Assembly: GCA_003260075.1 (NCBI GenBank)
Contig: QLIY01000030.1
Coordinates: forward strand, 62,001-126,000
Direction of reading: 5' to 3'
DNA length: 64,000 bases
Origin: Phallusia mammillata
Taxonomy: Eukaryota; Chordata; Ascidiacea; Phlebobranchia; Ascidiidae
The position numbers and the translations under genes were made by a program. Of this stretch, positions 46,332 through 61,700 are shown in pieces. The notes below the pieces were generated by a model. It saw only the letters and a list, made by a program, of their open reading frames with translations, made no database searches and was not told the origin of the DNA. The first letter of the stretch is position 1. The number at the start of each line of letters is the position of its first letter.

Positions 46332-49300
46332 ATGGCAAAAGAAAAGCAAACATGTGAAACAAGTCTGGGATCAAGGCTCAGGTATTTGAACATTTTCAGT
46401 TAAATTGTATTTTACTAAGACTAAATACCTAAAGAAACAATATACATAAGTCCAGTGNAAGCAAGTTTAGAAGCAAAAAAATTATATGCAGGCACAGTGT
46501 TTTTTTGAGGTGTTTTGGGAAATTTCTCCAGCGGTTTCCCAAATAAGCAAATATGGCTATTTTTTGGTATTTAAATGAAACACTTGCGGTCTCTTACAAC
46601 TACTTAGCGGTCACCCAAACCAAACCTTAAAAAACCCTGCATAAGTCATTGTTTCACATTGACGCATCCCATGCAAATCCAAGAAATGTCAAAATAACTA
46701 CTTACTATTTGTATTTTTGATTTTCTTTTTATTTAATAGACAGTTCAAAGTTAAACTTATTTTTTGGGTGTTTTAAGTTTTATCATCTTTCTAGAACAAG
46801 TATGGTTTCTTTCTTGTACAGTAACAGTCTTGTACAGTACAGTTTGATGTAGATGAATGAAATTTGCCATTATTTTACAGGAAAGATGTTGCCAAGGTCT
46901 TTGATTGTTTTCTCATAGTTTGCAGGCCAGTTGGAGAAGGTAGCTTAAATTGTGATATTTATCGTACAACATCTATCTTAAAACTTATTCTTTTCAGATC
47001 CAGCAACTGAATACAAATACCCTTTTGATTTTTCTGACAAGGTAAACTTTAAGAATATTGTGTAATTTTTTGGAGGTATATGGCATTGTTGATGTTATTT
47101 GTTCTTAGTCAAGTTTGCTCAGAATTACTATTATTCAAAATGTTTAATTAATCTTCTACAATTGCAGGAGATTATTCAACAATCGCTTCTGTTCTGTTTT
47201 CCATTTGAGAACAAGAATGTCCACCAGTAAGTTGTTGCAAGTGACTGAAACAACTAAGTCATGCCTATAGTGGCTGCTTTGAACTGTATGGGAACAAGCA
47301 AAATCCTGTCAACCATACATATACATTGTTGTTAGAACATACTTTGTTTAATCTTTGGTTAAACACAGGCCAGAACATGCTTGATTTGGGAAATTTTCAC
47401 CAAATATTCTGGTGCCTAAAAGTTGCCTTGATGTGATTTAAATGGTGTGAGATGACAAGGCTTGTAGAATTTTATCTATGCTTTCTGCATTTGTTAATTT
47501 GTGTTGTTGTTTCTAGACCTCGTGCAAGTCATTTCACTTTTATTTTCACCGACATAGAAGGAAAACATAGATTTGGATTTTGCAAACTTGTGAATGGTGG
47601 AACAAAATGTTTTTGCATATTAAGGTTGGAGTGCAATTCAAAACACATAAAAATGCTTAATTTTCACCACACGGTTATATTGTTTATACAAATAGAAACA
47701 GGCAGCACTACACTTCGTATATGTTAGTGTTGTCGACTAGTCAGTGCAGATCATCCTGGTGGGCCCCATAATGTGTGTCTGACATTTTCTACAACACAAT
47801 CTTAGTGTTTCCCTAAAGCAGTGGTTTCCAACCTTTTGTGGGTCTTAACCCTTTTATAAACATATTAACTCAAGTCTATAGACCTCATTGTTTATTCAAC
47901 CCCATGTAGAAGCTAAAGATCTTTACAATTTTTGTTGTGGGACCCTCTGAAACAATATTATCTACCCATTGGGGGTATACAAACCTCACATTAGAAACTA
48001 CTGCCCTAAAGTGTGTTGTTAACTTTGTGCATAATTTTATATTTGTAGCTTTGTCCCTTGGTTTGAGATATTTTACAAACTCCTCAACTACGCCAGTGAA
48101 TTATCGTCAGAGGTAAACTCGGATAACCTTACTGCAATGTTGGAAAAACTTTACGAACAAGATGTTCCAGCATCAACAGAAGCGATTCAGTTAAACCCTG
48201 TAAGATTATTTCTGATTTCCTCCTGAAAATTTGGCTAAACCAAATTAAACTCTCAAACTGTACTCAATTTCAAAATTGATGAAAAACTTTGACATTAATG
48301 CAAAAAACACTGCCCACTTTTTTGAAAAAAAGCTTACATCTGATATTTTGCTGTATTTCAGTTTGGTTTGGCTTGTAATCACAAGGTTCTGGGTTCTAAT
48401 CTTCTGCTGGCCTCATGTGTTGCATCAACAAAAACTTATGTATCCCTCATTATTTTGCGTTTACCAATTCCATTTGATCACATCAAATGGAAAATAATGT
48501 TGATGCACCTGCAAAGCAAACAAATCTACATGACAGAGTAATATTCTGATTCTTGAATACATTAGTTTAGGTTTTGTTGATTATTTCAGACTCTTCTCTT
48601 TCATGTTCCTGACCCAAATAACCTTCCTTCAATTCCAGAAAACGTAAGTTTGAAAATATTGATGTCATCATAAAGCTAAATACAAGTATATAAGCCACCT
48701 GATCCTGTGTAATTAATATGTATACATTTTATATGTAACTGAAATTTTTGGTATTTTACTGATCAAGGGCATATATTAAATTATTAGACATTAAAACTAA
48801 AACAATAAAATCAATAATCGTTTTAAGTAAGCAACCCACAGTGCAGACTGTTTGCTGCTTGTTAGGTTCCATCAGTGCAGCTGGTGGCAACTTTTAGCCA
48901 AATGTAGCCACATTATGGCACTCAGTATATTGGGAGTATCAGCCTATGTCTTGTCACCAGCTGCACTGATGAGACCTTATAGGTCAATCAGTGTGCACTG
49001 TCTGTACTTACCATGTAATTGCTCCATACTTTCATATAACGTTGTTGCATGAATGAAGTAAATTATGATCCATCAAAATAAAACAACACTTCAAGTGCAA
49101 TTGATTCCATAGTATTGAATCTTAAAAACTTCATTTAACAAATCTTCTTTACTACTTTATTTTCAGAGAAATATTTCGGAGTATTATTCTGCACTTAACC
49201 CTCACTGTATGATTGACATCTTTGCAAGTTTAATGTTCGAACGAAGAGTCATTTTTACTTCGAAAAATCTTGGCACAGTAAGTGTACTGTTCATAACAAT

Positions 49301-49749
49301 TTTTTATGTTTCTTGTGTGCTGAAATTACGTCAATTATAAAAAAATGTGTTTAAAAGGTCTAAGGTTATATTGTGTAAAATGCACTAAGTCACATTTGAA
49401 TTTAGTGACATTAGTGACTAAATACATGATACAAGTAAAGCCAGTGCAAATACGGTAGCCGCTTTGAAATTTGCCCACATTTAACCACTAAAATTTGTGT
49501 GTCTTCCACATTAAAAACCTTTGCAAATATATAATGCTTTCATTTAAATTGTACAAAATTATGTGAAGTTGTCATAAGTATATAGCAGAATGCCTTACTA
49601 ATAGTTACTATATGTTATTTTATTCAAGCAAATTATCGTCCCCCCCCCCAAATGTGTTTAAAAGGTCTAAGGTTATATTGTGTAAAATGCACTAAGTTAC
49701 ATTTGAATTTAGTGACAGTAGTGACTAAATACATGATACAAGTCAAGCC

Positions 49750-49784
<35 letters not shown>

Positions 49785-52700
49785 ATGATTGATGCTATCA
49801 GTTAAATTGTGCAAAAGTATGCGAATTTGTCATAAGTATATAGCAGAATGTCTTACAAAATGTTATTTTATCCAAACAAATTATCGTTATTCACATATTA
49901 ATAACAGTATATATTCAATTACCGGCAAATAGAAAGCAGTGCCCACATGCTCTACAATGGTGCTGGGTAAATGCTGTGGTGTGAACAGTATGACCTAACA
50001 TGCCTTACTATTAAGGAAACGGTCAACGCATCAACGTACCTCACACTTTCGCTTGGTCATGTGGTTTCTGGCTTGTGATGCAAATTTATGTACATGATCT
50101 CTTTACTGATGACTTATAATTCTTTTTAGTTGACGTCCTGCGTTCATAGTGCAGAGGCATTGCTACGGCCGCTCCATTGGCAACATATCTTCATCCCAGT
50201 TATGCCCCCTCATCTACTTGACTATTGTTTGTGAGTAAACTGATGTTAATACTTTGTTACATTCGTGGGAATATACTTGATTGCCAAATATCTTTCATAT
50301 GCTAATCTTCTTCAATGCTGCCTGGGCATTTCATTTTTTCTTTGTTTAATTGCTTTTAATGTGACCCATTTTAAGTATTTTGGGCTGGTTTGTGTTTTTA
50401 CAATAACACTAACAAGGCTTTAATAATCATCGGTGTTTGCAATACTAAATAGATTTATAATCTTACATTTAAAATCACATTTCCTTCAAGTTTCTTTATA
50501 AAAGAAAAACATGTAGTTAGAATTATTGAACAATTATGTGGGCTAAAACCTAATAAAAGTAGGAAAAACTGTATTACTTGTCTCAGCTTTTGATTTTCTG
50601 TGCATTATTTGCTCTAGTTTCTGGTCTATTAGTCACTGCATGCAACGTTGCATGTTATGAAGTCATTGCTTACAACAAGCAATTGTGTCACCAATTACAA
50701 CCCACTTTATATGTAAACAAACTATGCATGTGTGTTTGGAAATGTTAACTAAACCCCTTAAAAGCAGTTTAAACAAACATGCTGGCCATGATTATATTGT
50801 TATCAGCTGTGCTTGTGACACAAACAAAATAAACTGAAACTGAAACTTCTATGTAAATTTTTGGGTAAACTGTATTATGCTTTAAATTGCATTCTCATTT
50901 TTCTTTTGTTATGTTCATTTTCCATGAAGGAGGCACATATCGATTTTTGTTTAATTTTTTGTTTTCGCATTTGCGCTAAGACAGAGTATTCATATCGTTG
51001 CACATGTGCACATATTATGTGTTGATACCTAATGTTGTGTAAATTTTGTCCTGCAGTTCACCGCTAGACTTCAAAACATGAAAATGTAGTTTCTTTTTTA
51101 AAGCCCTATTGATTGTTTTTAACTGAAGTGAATAAACCAACATTTGATAATAGGCGTTGATTTTTTCTTTGTGTTTTTTAGAGCCCCGATGCCATACCTT
51201 GTTGGAATTCATTCATCATTGATGCCGCGTGTTCGAGACATGATATATAACGATCCAGACGTTGTAATTGCAAATGTTGATGAAGAGGAAGTTGAAACTA
51301 TGCACAACGACGTGGAAAGTATTCCAAATGATGTGGTAAGATATAGATTAGTCTGTCAGATTTTATAGTAGACAAAAGTGTTATTATTTTGATGTGGAAT
51401 TTGGCACAATATTTATGTCAGTTGTCAAGTTTCAAACACATATTTTATGCTAAACAATAAACTGTTAACTGTGTCATGTGTGTTTTAAGACCATTAACAG
51501 AGAATAAAGCATAGTGTCATACAAAGATGATGCTCATATATCGTTTATAACTACATTCATAACCAATGTTTAAAATTACCATAAAAACAACATATCAATA
51601 CAGTAGTTGTAGAAAAACTATACACAAATCTGTTCTGACAAGCAATATAGTTGTTTATTGTACAGAGTTTCGGCAAATAAAATGGTTTTAAACCGACACC
51701 AACATAGACATAAAGTTGGCAACCGTCCTATCTATCCGGAAACTTAGTTATGCGAGAGTTGAACTTTCAGCCCCCCCTCAGCAAACCAGATCTTTTTGGC
51801 TGTATTTCCTACTTCCTTCTCAGGCTGGAAGTCGGCTGTGCATTTTGTGACGATGTTGTTGTAAACAAAATGTGTCTCTTGTTTTGTGATGTGCAGAATT
51901 AAACATAATTTCAGTTAAACAGGAAATGCTCATGGATGTGAGATTACATGGCATTGTACACAGCATTTTGCACTGAATGCCTGCTTGGGTGGCCAAGTTT
52001 TACTGAAAATGGACTCAAAACTAAATCATTTAGAAGTTTACAGGCTATTTAGCACTGTAACATATGGGCAGTGGTGGGATTCAATTTTTTTGTCAGCCGG
52101 TTTATCACAAAAGTGATATTTTTCAGCCAGTTCTGTTACAAAAAGTCCAATAAAAAGTACCCAGTAATGCTAACCGGTTCGCTGATCTCATAAAATTTCA
52201 TGAGACGGTTGTATAGAACCAGTGCTAACCAACTGAATCCCAACACTGCATATAGGACAAACCAAGAAATCACGTCTGTGGCCGACCAGTTTTTTAGACT
52301 TTAAATGTTTGTTCATATAACATCCAAATATAATCCTAAAAAATGACATGTTGTTTAGAAATTTGTAAAATTAATTATTGCTTCTTTTTAGGTTTCGTTT
52401 TTAAAATCTCTTCTTCGCAAGCAAAACATTCAAATGGGCACAAACCTGGCGTTGGCATTTCTCCGAACACAAGCTCGCCTGATTGGTGGATTCAAACACG
52501 GACTCACATATCCTGAGGGGGAATTCAAGGTCCTCTTCGACGAAGATAAATTTATCGAATCTTACAGGTTTGGTTTATGATTTCTATTGTACACATGACA
52601 CAACTTATCAAATTAACCACTTGCCTCTGCATGTGATTGATGTTTTAATTTTGTTGTAGTGACGCTATTATTTGTTAGTAGGCTAGTTGGTTCCAGCTTG

Positions 52701-55700
52701 TTTCACATATTACAGAAAGTTCTCTATATATGCACACAAAACGTTTAAGGGATAGAAATGTTATGTGGTTTATCTGCACTGTTCGATTGCATAACTGTTT
52801 ATAGTCCTTACCAGTGATTGACACTTTACTACTTTGTATCAAGATATTCTGCATTTTAAAACCTCCAAAAAATCTTCAACAAAATATTTACTTGGTTACG
52901 GTATTATAATTCTATTATTTAACTAAATGTTTAACACTGGTTACAGTATTATTATGGGTCCCCTTCCCTGAAGGGGACACATATTGTTTTTGTCCGTATT
53001 TTTTTTTTCTTTTTTNATATTTGTTTACCGTAAATCCGCACAAACACGCGTGTGGGGACCCATTAGTTTTTGTTTACAAAAACAATCATACGTGTAGATC
53101 AAATGATGTATATAGTAAATTGGTAAATATCGTATAGAATATATAAAATGGAAGTATATCAGAAAGCCACTCTTCTAGTTTTGAACAAGTTTTGTTTATT
53201 GCCAAAGTGTTTGTATTTCTTTTTATATAATGTAAATGTAATAAAAATGGCCTTTCTTCAATGACCACCTAACGATAATGAACAACCAAATACGTTTCAA
53301 TGACATGTATTTTGTCGGTTTCAGCTTTTTGAGTATCAATATGTGCATGGTTACTCCACTATGCATTTAACCATCTCATATTTCACACAGGTCAACTACT
53401 GCGAAGGAATTTGCGAAAACCCTCATCCAGTTGCAGTCGTTCAAGCAATTTATTGACGGTCGATTGGATATGCTCAACTGTGGTGAAGGATTTAAGGACT
53501 CGTTTGAGAACGAATGTTCAGTTCTAAACAACATCAGTGAAAACGACCAAGATACTGTGAAAGAATGGCTGAATTCTGCAAAGGTTCGCATAATTTATGC
53601 ATGAAAAGCTTTCTTTGGTAGCAACATGTGCAAAAAATATATATTTTTTGTGCCAGAATATTTTGCATTAACCTAGAAATGTCTGAACTTGTTCACTAGC
53701 AATCTTAAGTCAATTAAGCATTTTGGCACTGTTTGTTAACTAACTGTTCAACAGATAATTATGTGTTACAAAAAGCTTTGTATAAACACTCATTTATTGG
53801 TAGACAAGTTTTTTGTTTTCTAAAAATATGTTTTTCTGTCAGCATATTTTTAATTAAAATTTCTTTTGTTTTATTCTTTGCAGAAAGGCGGAAATGAATT
53901 GTTTACTCAGTTCAAGAAAAAGGTCAGAATTTTGTTTTTATGCCACAAAACATTTTTTAAACTTAAAAAGTAAGCAATGGAACCATCAGCTACAAAACAA
54001 TTTGTTTCATGGAAGAAGGCTTAACAGATTTATACTTTGCTTGGACAACTAATTTACTGGTCAATGGTTGGCTAATTGCTGAGAGATTATCAATTTATTA
54101 GCTGGATTAAGTTTTATACAGGGTTCCCACGGGTATGGAAAAACTGGAAAGGTTATGGAATTTAAATTTGTATCTTTAAGGCCTGGAAAAGTTTTTAAAA
54201 AGCCAACTTTTGCAAAAGTCCTAGGAATTTGAAATTACATAACGTTTTATATTCGTTGCAAGTATGGTAAATTGGGTACATATATATACCAAAGCCTCTT
54301 TTCCATTTTTACTGTGGGGATTGCTCATTTTTTATGGGTCCCCTTCCCAGAAGGGGATATTCTGATATATACTTAAACTAAACAAGGCACATATTAAACT
54401 AAATGAGCGCAGTTACAAATATTTTGTGTTGTGTTAAAAGGTATGGGGTTTCAAATTATGTTTGTACCCAAATCTTGTGCATTTTCATGGACTTGGGGTT
54501 TAAGAACACCGATCTAATATTGACTTACTCACAGGCGAAGGGCAACATGAAGTTTGCCCGACACAGCATAATTGAAGTTCTGAAACAACAGGAAAACTCA
54601 CAACAAAATATCAAACCTCTCAATGAAACCACTCAAAGGGTAGGTTTCAATCTTAATAAAAAGTGTACAGTTCTGCTATGTGTTTTGAATGCCTTTTTTT
54701 AGTTTGCAAAAACTCACCCGGTAAAATAAACCCGTTTATATAGACCGTTGCTGCCACCTGTAATATTTAAACTAAATGATGCTCTTTCGGCAAATCTATA
54801 CATTTCTTGTTGAGACAGACTTCATATCAGGGTAATAACTAGGGATGGGCCAAAACTGCAAATATTCTGTTTGGTCGAACACCGAGCAGGGGGGGGGGAT
54901 GTTAAAAAAGGCTTGGTGCATTGTGATGTCACGAACGCTAGTAAGGTCCCCTACGTCACCAGCGGTGTGTTAAGCTGTACAGGCCCCAGAAGTACGATTT
55001 TTTTGTCATTTGATGCATTGAAAAAACATCATTTTTGTTCTTAAATACCATTTCGGATACTAGTTATGTATGTTAGCAGGGCATGAATATGCAAATTTAA
55101 TGCTCTGGTCAGTTTGTGCAACTGCTCGGCTGAGCACCGAGCATCAAAAACAGCCATGCTTGGTACCGACTACCGAGTACTCGAGTTCTGGCTCGGCTCG
55201 GCCCATCTCTAGTAATAACACCCTGATGCTACATTGAAATGCCATTGCAAACAATATTATTTGCCACAATGGCATCATTTAGTGTAATTAAAAACTTCTA
55301 CTTGTTGAAATTTTAGCTTGTCACAAGTTGTTTAGGAGCATTTTACCCGAAAATTGCTTTTCTGTAAAGGTTTATTTGTTACTTTTGTTTAAAATCCTGT
55401 ATTTTGCAGATTCGCCCAAGTAGGCCAGAGAGACCTCCACCAATTTCATCCGAAAAACTTCAAGAGATGAGGTAGGATTTGAAATGAAATAATAAAACCT
55501 TTCCCACACACACCCACACTGTTTGGGCAAACAGAAAGTTCGGCCTCCCCTTTTGTTTGGAACATTACAATCATTTTATGAAGGGCTCGATATTTGAAAT
55601 AGTTGTATGACTTGGTTTTATTTCCACGAATAAAATCTACACACACAAAAATGTAAAACATAAAAACTTTGGTTTCACTTTCAGGCAATTAAGGAAGTTT

Positions 55701-58700
55701 TATGTTTTGTAACTTTTGTGTGTAGTCAGTTGTTTGGTACTCATTGTACTGTGCATATCTTCAAATACTCCGCAACTTTTTTGAAGTTGGCTTTCAACAA
55801 AAGTGTTTCTTGTATTGCTAACATGTTTGTAGATCTAAATACTGACAAAACCGCATTATACAGTATGTGAATAATGCCTTGCACAAAACAGTGCTTGGGT
55901 TTGAGTTTCCCTTGTTTACATCCAATTTGTCCAATATTAATTGTGAGTAACAAAGAAGTACCGGTCTGTGGACCCGGATTCAATTTTTTTGATTTGTGAA
56001 AGATGTGTTCCACTCTACACCTTTGTGTTATGGATGAACATAGAAGTTTTCAGCAGAGACACAATATTATTATTATTAAACCTGCAAAATTTGATTTATA
56101 TTATTCATTCTGGAGCTATGCAACAACATTAAATTTGTTTTTTGCCAACATGAAATCCATTACTATAATCAAACATATCACTTGGGATTGCCTACTACAA
56201 TAAATTTGTCATGTTGATCTTTAAGCCGTGCTGGAACATGTTTGCCTCCATGCTTGTAATGCACTTGTGTGTTGATTGTTGTTCATGTTTATGTGCATGA
56301 AATCATCGCAGTTTTATTTGTTCATTATCAAGTTGAGATGCAGTTCTGTGCTCCTGTAAATTCTTCATGATGACATGTAAAATAGGAGTACATTAAAATA
56401 TGTACTGTGTCATTTAAGCACTGGCTCACATACAACTGAAATAAAGTCAGCATACCAACCATGCTGCAACTACACCGACTAAGTAACGTATATTAAACAT
56501 TTTTTTGTTTCATACCTTGATATGAATTATGGAGAATATTTCCATTTGTCTTATTCACCCAGATTTGCGCTCCTCAACCAAGCTATAATTATGTTGTGAA
56601 GAGAAGCCAGGTGCAACCAAAGATAATGGAAAACATGCTTGTCATATAGGATTTAGTTGTCCCATAGTATTGCAATCCAGACTCCGCTTATTAGCATGGC
56701 CAATTTGTCAAGCTTTGTCTTGCAATTAACCGAATTATGTGGTTTGCCAGATGTTTTCCTAACGAATAGCTAATATTGGGATTTACAAATTGTTACAAAC
56801 AGATTCTTTTTTTTTCTTCATTTTGTTGGAATATGCCATTATAACAAACTTGTTTGTTGGTGGAGCTACTACAATTCTGTGCAAAAAGTACTGCACAAAT
56901 TTTTGAGTTTTTGCTTGATGTTGTTTGTGAATTGCTTTTTCCAACCATGCCTGGATAAAAATGCACTTAAGTTGTATTTTCTTTACACTTAACAGTCAAC
57001 TTGCTGGAGTGAGTCCAAATTAATACATCAGGTGTCAATGAAACACAAGTAAGTCACTAACAAGGCGTAACTTGTGTAGAGCACGACGCCCACCCCCTCC
57101 TAGACCACCGCCCCCTAGAACAAGAAGCAGTTTCAAAAAAGCCCACAAGAATCGGTAAAACTGCTTGCATACATTTGGTGGCTTCTCATTCTCTTTGTTT
57201 CAGTCACATTTCAAATATTTTTTTGTTTTGTCTGCTTAATGTGATCCTGTTTATGTTGTTGGTTGTTTCTACTTTTTGTTTGATTTTGTTTGTCAGGTTT
57301 ACACTTTACATTTTTTTGCCCAATCAGCATTTATTTCACCTGTTGCTCACAAAGCACACAGAATTTGCTGCACTTTTACATGGGTCGCACTCTTACAGCG
57401 AACAATACTTCTTTTTCAATGGCATTTGATATACAAGGTGTTACATCTCTTAACACCTTGTTACAAATGCTCTATGCATGTTGGATTCTGTTTTGCCCAA
57501 CTATGCCATTAAAAGTGTGTGAATTTCTCAAATAACTTTGACATTGTTAAAATTCTTTGCACATAACCATGGAGTTGTCTGTCATTGGCTGGATCTAAAA
57601 AAAAACAGGTCATTATTTGTTTTGCATGTTTTTTGTTCATGGCAAATATATCTCAATCATGCAATCATGAAAAAAAAATCAAAATTTCCTTCAACAAAAA
57701 TGCCTAATTATATTTTCTCATTTATCCAAATATTTTTTCATTAAACTGCAACAGCAATAATGTTGTTTATCTTTCACGTGTGACGAAGCATTTTAAATTT
57801 CTGTTCATATTCACTTTTCAAAAAATGTAGATGGTTTTAAAAAATAGCTCTCCGCCTGTAAAACCTTTTTTACATAAAGAATTGAAAATATTTCTCAAAT
57901 CCACGAGACTGATGAAAATAATGTTTAAAATTTATTTGAAAAGTTAAAAGAAAATTAAATTTTTTTTCATTTTTGTTCAGTCCCACTCGAAAGTACAACA
58001 CACTTGATCTTGGCGATGACTTGGACGGCTGGAACATGGTCAGTGAACAAGGAACACTAGAGGGAGTAGAGAGGGACCGGAGTTTGAGTCATTTCTCCAA
58101 CGTCGACGTCAACTTGGTGTCAGAAATGGAAACAGCCATTCAAGATATTGTTAACACTGTAAGTTGCTGTGGAGAAATTTTAGAAAGTTTGTTGGCAAGC
58201 CAGCTTTTTAACATTTGCATGATTTTTTTTCTAAAAACAGTTCAATGATGGCATGAGCATTTGCCGAAACCGTTGAATAATAAAGCATGTTGTTTTTACG
58301 TTTTCATCCATCATTAAAAACAGTTAGTATTTTATTAAACATTGGCGTGAGTTTACTTTAACCCAACAGAATGTTTGGGGAAGCAATATAAATTCGTTGC
58401 ATTTAAAAATAAATAGAGAATTAAGCCAGTTAGAACATCGTATTTCAAGAAAAAATCACGTATGAACGCAGTCGTCACTTGACCATTTTCTCACTGGTTG
58501 GAATTAATATATTACGATGTTAGTTATATTCCGCTGTAAACATTAATGTAGGTCAACTTATTCGTGTTTCGAAATGCAGAGCGACAACGCAGCACGATTT
58601 GTTACACCTGTGTAATGTGACTTATCAAACTGAAAGCGTTAATAAAACTGTTTCAGAAACAGGTTTTGGACGTAAAAAGCCCAGCTAAGCAATCGTGTTG

Positions 58701-61700
58701 TTGGTATGTAGAAACTTAACGGTGCGAGGGAACGCTATGTGGGGATTAAAAATCATAAATTACAACAAACAAAGGGCTATTAAGGAAAAAAATGTTGAAG
58801 CTTTGTTAAAAGTTTAAATAGTTGGACTCATCCATTTTCCACCTCGTAGGGGGGGGGGAAAAAAAGCCCAATTGGGCACGAAAAGCGCAAACCTGCCCAT
58901 TAAAAAGCCAATATCTCGGCCTCGCGTATAACTGGACGTGCTATCAAGCAGTCTTTTTGCACTGTGCAAGATATATTTGTATATCATTTGAAAATGTTAG
59001 TTATGCAATTGTTGTATCACGCAGTTTTACATCTTGTGGCGGTTAACGACAGGCCCTTCCTGCCGCGACCGGCGCCATATCTTTATTTAACAACATTCGC
59101 ATGCTGTGAGACAATGATCGCTGACGGAAATGAAACCGTGAAAAATCGACGCACTATTCCAGTTTAACAAATAACATTGTGCCCTATTTTTACTGTTACC
59201 AAATTGCATGTGCACATGTGTGGGGACCCATTAGATTATGTTTGCAGAAACAATTATGTTATAAAGTGCCAGGAAAAAGATAGGGACCCAATGAAATGTA
59301 GGTGCCAAATTTATATCCATCATAAATATAGTAAATGGTATATGAGGAAAACCACTATTCTAGTTTTTAATATTAGTTTGCTTTTAGTGTCTAGAACAGT
59401 GGTTCTTAACCTTTTTGGTGTGGTTTCCCACTAACGTCAATCACCAACTTCGCATTTCCCCCTCTGTTATTTTTATAATCATGTTTTGTGCCCTACGTTA
59501 ACAAAAAATATTCTTTAAATGAAATAATTTTTGTATACTGCAAGGTATACTGCAATCTTATTTAGTTTAAATAGTGCTTCTGTGAGAGATTAAACTTTTT
59601 GGAATACTGAAGAGTCTGCTCTGCTTGCATTAGTCATTCATTGCATCACAATCAACAAAGGAAAGGCTTTTATTCGCGCACAACAGCAAAGTCATTGATG
59701 GTTTTAGTCTTGTCTGTGATGTAACAAACGGCCTTTGGATTTGTACATGTCTTGTAACCCTTGGTTAAATTATCAATCTTAAATGTTGTTGCAGAAAATT
59801 TTTAGTAAAGTAGCTTTCAACGGTTAATTCAAAGCCGGTTTCGACCATCGAGCCTGAGTTTGCTCTTTTCAAGCTTACATAATTTCCCACCGAAAACATT
59901 AAATTTCCCACTAGTGGGAAATTTCCCACCGGTTAAGAACCACTGGTCTAGAAGTTATATTTCTTTGCGGAAAAATCATTTTTACTCCTGTTTGGTTTGA
60001 AACCACATTATAAAAGGTGGACTTAAATGTATTTGCAAATACATGTGCTTCAAAAGCTTTAAGACAATTTCTTAAATGACCTTCCAATGTTTTGTTCATT
60101 TACCAGAAATCACACATTTCTTTCATTTATCTTTTCAACATTTATAAAATAATTATTATCTACAACATGTTTATCTAACAGAACTCATCAAATGCCAAAC
60201 ATCTGCCACCCGAGGAACCACTGGAAAATAATGTCGATTTCATGTCAGAATTCAGCACAAGACAACCTGGTATGCGAAATGCTATTATTTCAAGTTCAAT
60301 GTTGTTACTATAAAGTCAAATGTGTATCAGGTGTTAGAGTTTAGTTTCACTAAAAGTAACACATATTTTCATAATTTTTCAAATGAGTTTTGGGAACAAA
60401 TTTTTTCATAACTTTTCAAAAACAAATTTGTAATTCAACTGGTATGATGCTGAACAAAATACTAGATCAGGGGTGTCCAACTCAAACACACCACCATGCC
60501 AAATTTAGTTTTGAAATATACTTGCGTGCCAACNNNNNNNNNNNNNNNNNNNNNNNNNNNNNNNNNNNNNNNNNNNNNNNNNNNNNNNNNNNNNNNNNNN
60601 NNNNNNNNNNNNNNNNNNNNNNNNNNNNNNNNNNNNNNNNNNNNNNNNNNNNNNNNNNGGAACAGGTTTTGGACATAAAAAGCCCAGCTAAGCAATCGTA
60701 TTGTTGGTATGTAGAAACTTAACGGTGCGAGGGAACGCTATGTGGGGATTAAAAATCATAAATTACAACAAACAAAGGGCTATTAAGGAAAAAAATGTTG
60801 AAGCTTTGTTAAAAGTTTAAATAGTTGGACTCATCCATTTTCCACCTCGTAAAAACAACGCGCAACTCCATGTCAAAAAAAGCCCAATTGGGCACGAAAA
60901 GCGCAAACCTGCCCATTAAAAAGCCAATATCTCGGCCTCGCGTATAACTGGACGTGCTATCAAGCAGTCTTTTTGCACTGTGCAAGATATATTTGTATAT
61001 CATTTGAAAATGTTAGTTATGCAATTGTTGTATCACGCAGTTTTACATCTTGTGGCGGTTAACGACAGGCCCTTCCTGCCGCGACCGGCGCCATATCTTT
61101 ATTTAACAACATTCGCATGCTGTGAGACAATGATCGCTGACGGAAATGAAACCGTGAAAAATCGACGCACTATTCCAGTTTAACAAATAACATTGTGCCC
61201 TATTTTTACTGTTACCAAATTGCATGTGCACATGTGTGGGGACCCATTAGATTATGCTTGCAGAAACAATTATGTTATAAAGTGCCAGGAAAAAGATAGG
61301 GACCCAACGAAATGTAGGTGCCAAATTTATATCCATCATAAATATAGTAAATGGTATATGAGGAAAACCACTATTCTAGTTTTTAATATTAGTTTGCTTT
61401 TAGTGTCTAGAACAGTGGTTCTTAACCTTTTTGGTGTGGTTTCCCACTAACGTCAATCACCAACTTCGCATTTCCCCCTCTGTTATTTTTATAATCATGT
61501 TTTGTGCCCTACGTTAACAAAAAATATTCTTTAAATGAAATAATTTTTGTATACTGCAAGGTATACTGCAATCTTATTTAGTTTAAATAGTGCTTCTGTG
61601 AGAGATTAAACTTTTTGGAATACTGAAGAGTCTGCTCTGCTTGCATTAGTCATTCATTGCATCACAATCAACAAAGGAAAGGCTTTTATTCGCGCACAAC

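Larger units (their letters stand above)
58659..60533 (+). repeat. first copy of a 2 kb near-identical duplication
   Basis: Matches 60661-62549 with only scattered substitutions at an offset of 2016 bases (2003 before 58849). It carries DENND1 exon 18 and a full MITE. At 58849-58858 a run of 10 G stands where the second copy has about 23 bases of ordinary sequence. Confidence 0.95.

Noticed and set aside
45394..49784. CRISPR-like or satellite array from repeated blocks and C runs
   Set aside because: There are only two copies of each block, with allele-level differences and filler-like homopolymers; no regular repeat-spacer pattern, and this is an animal genome.
60390..60722. Frames running through the N gap
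   Set aside because: They contain only unknown residues in the middle and arise from the gap.
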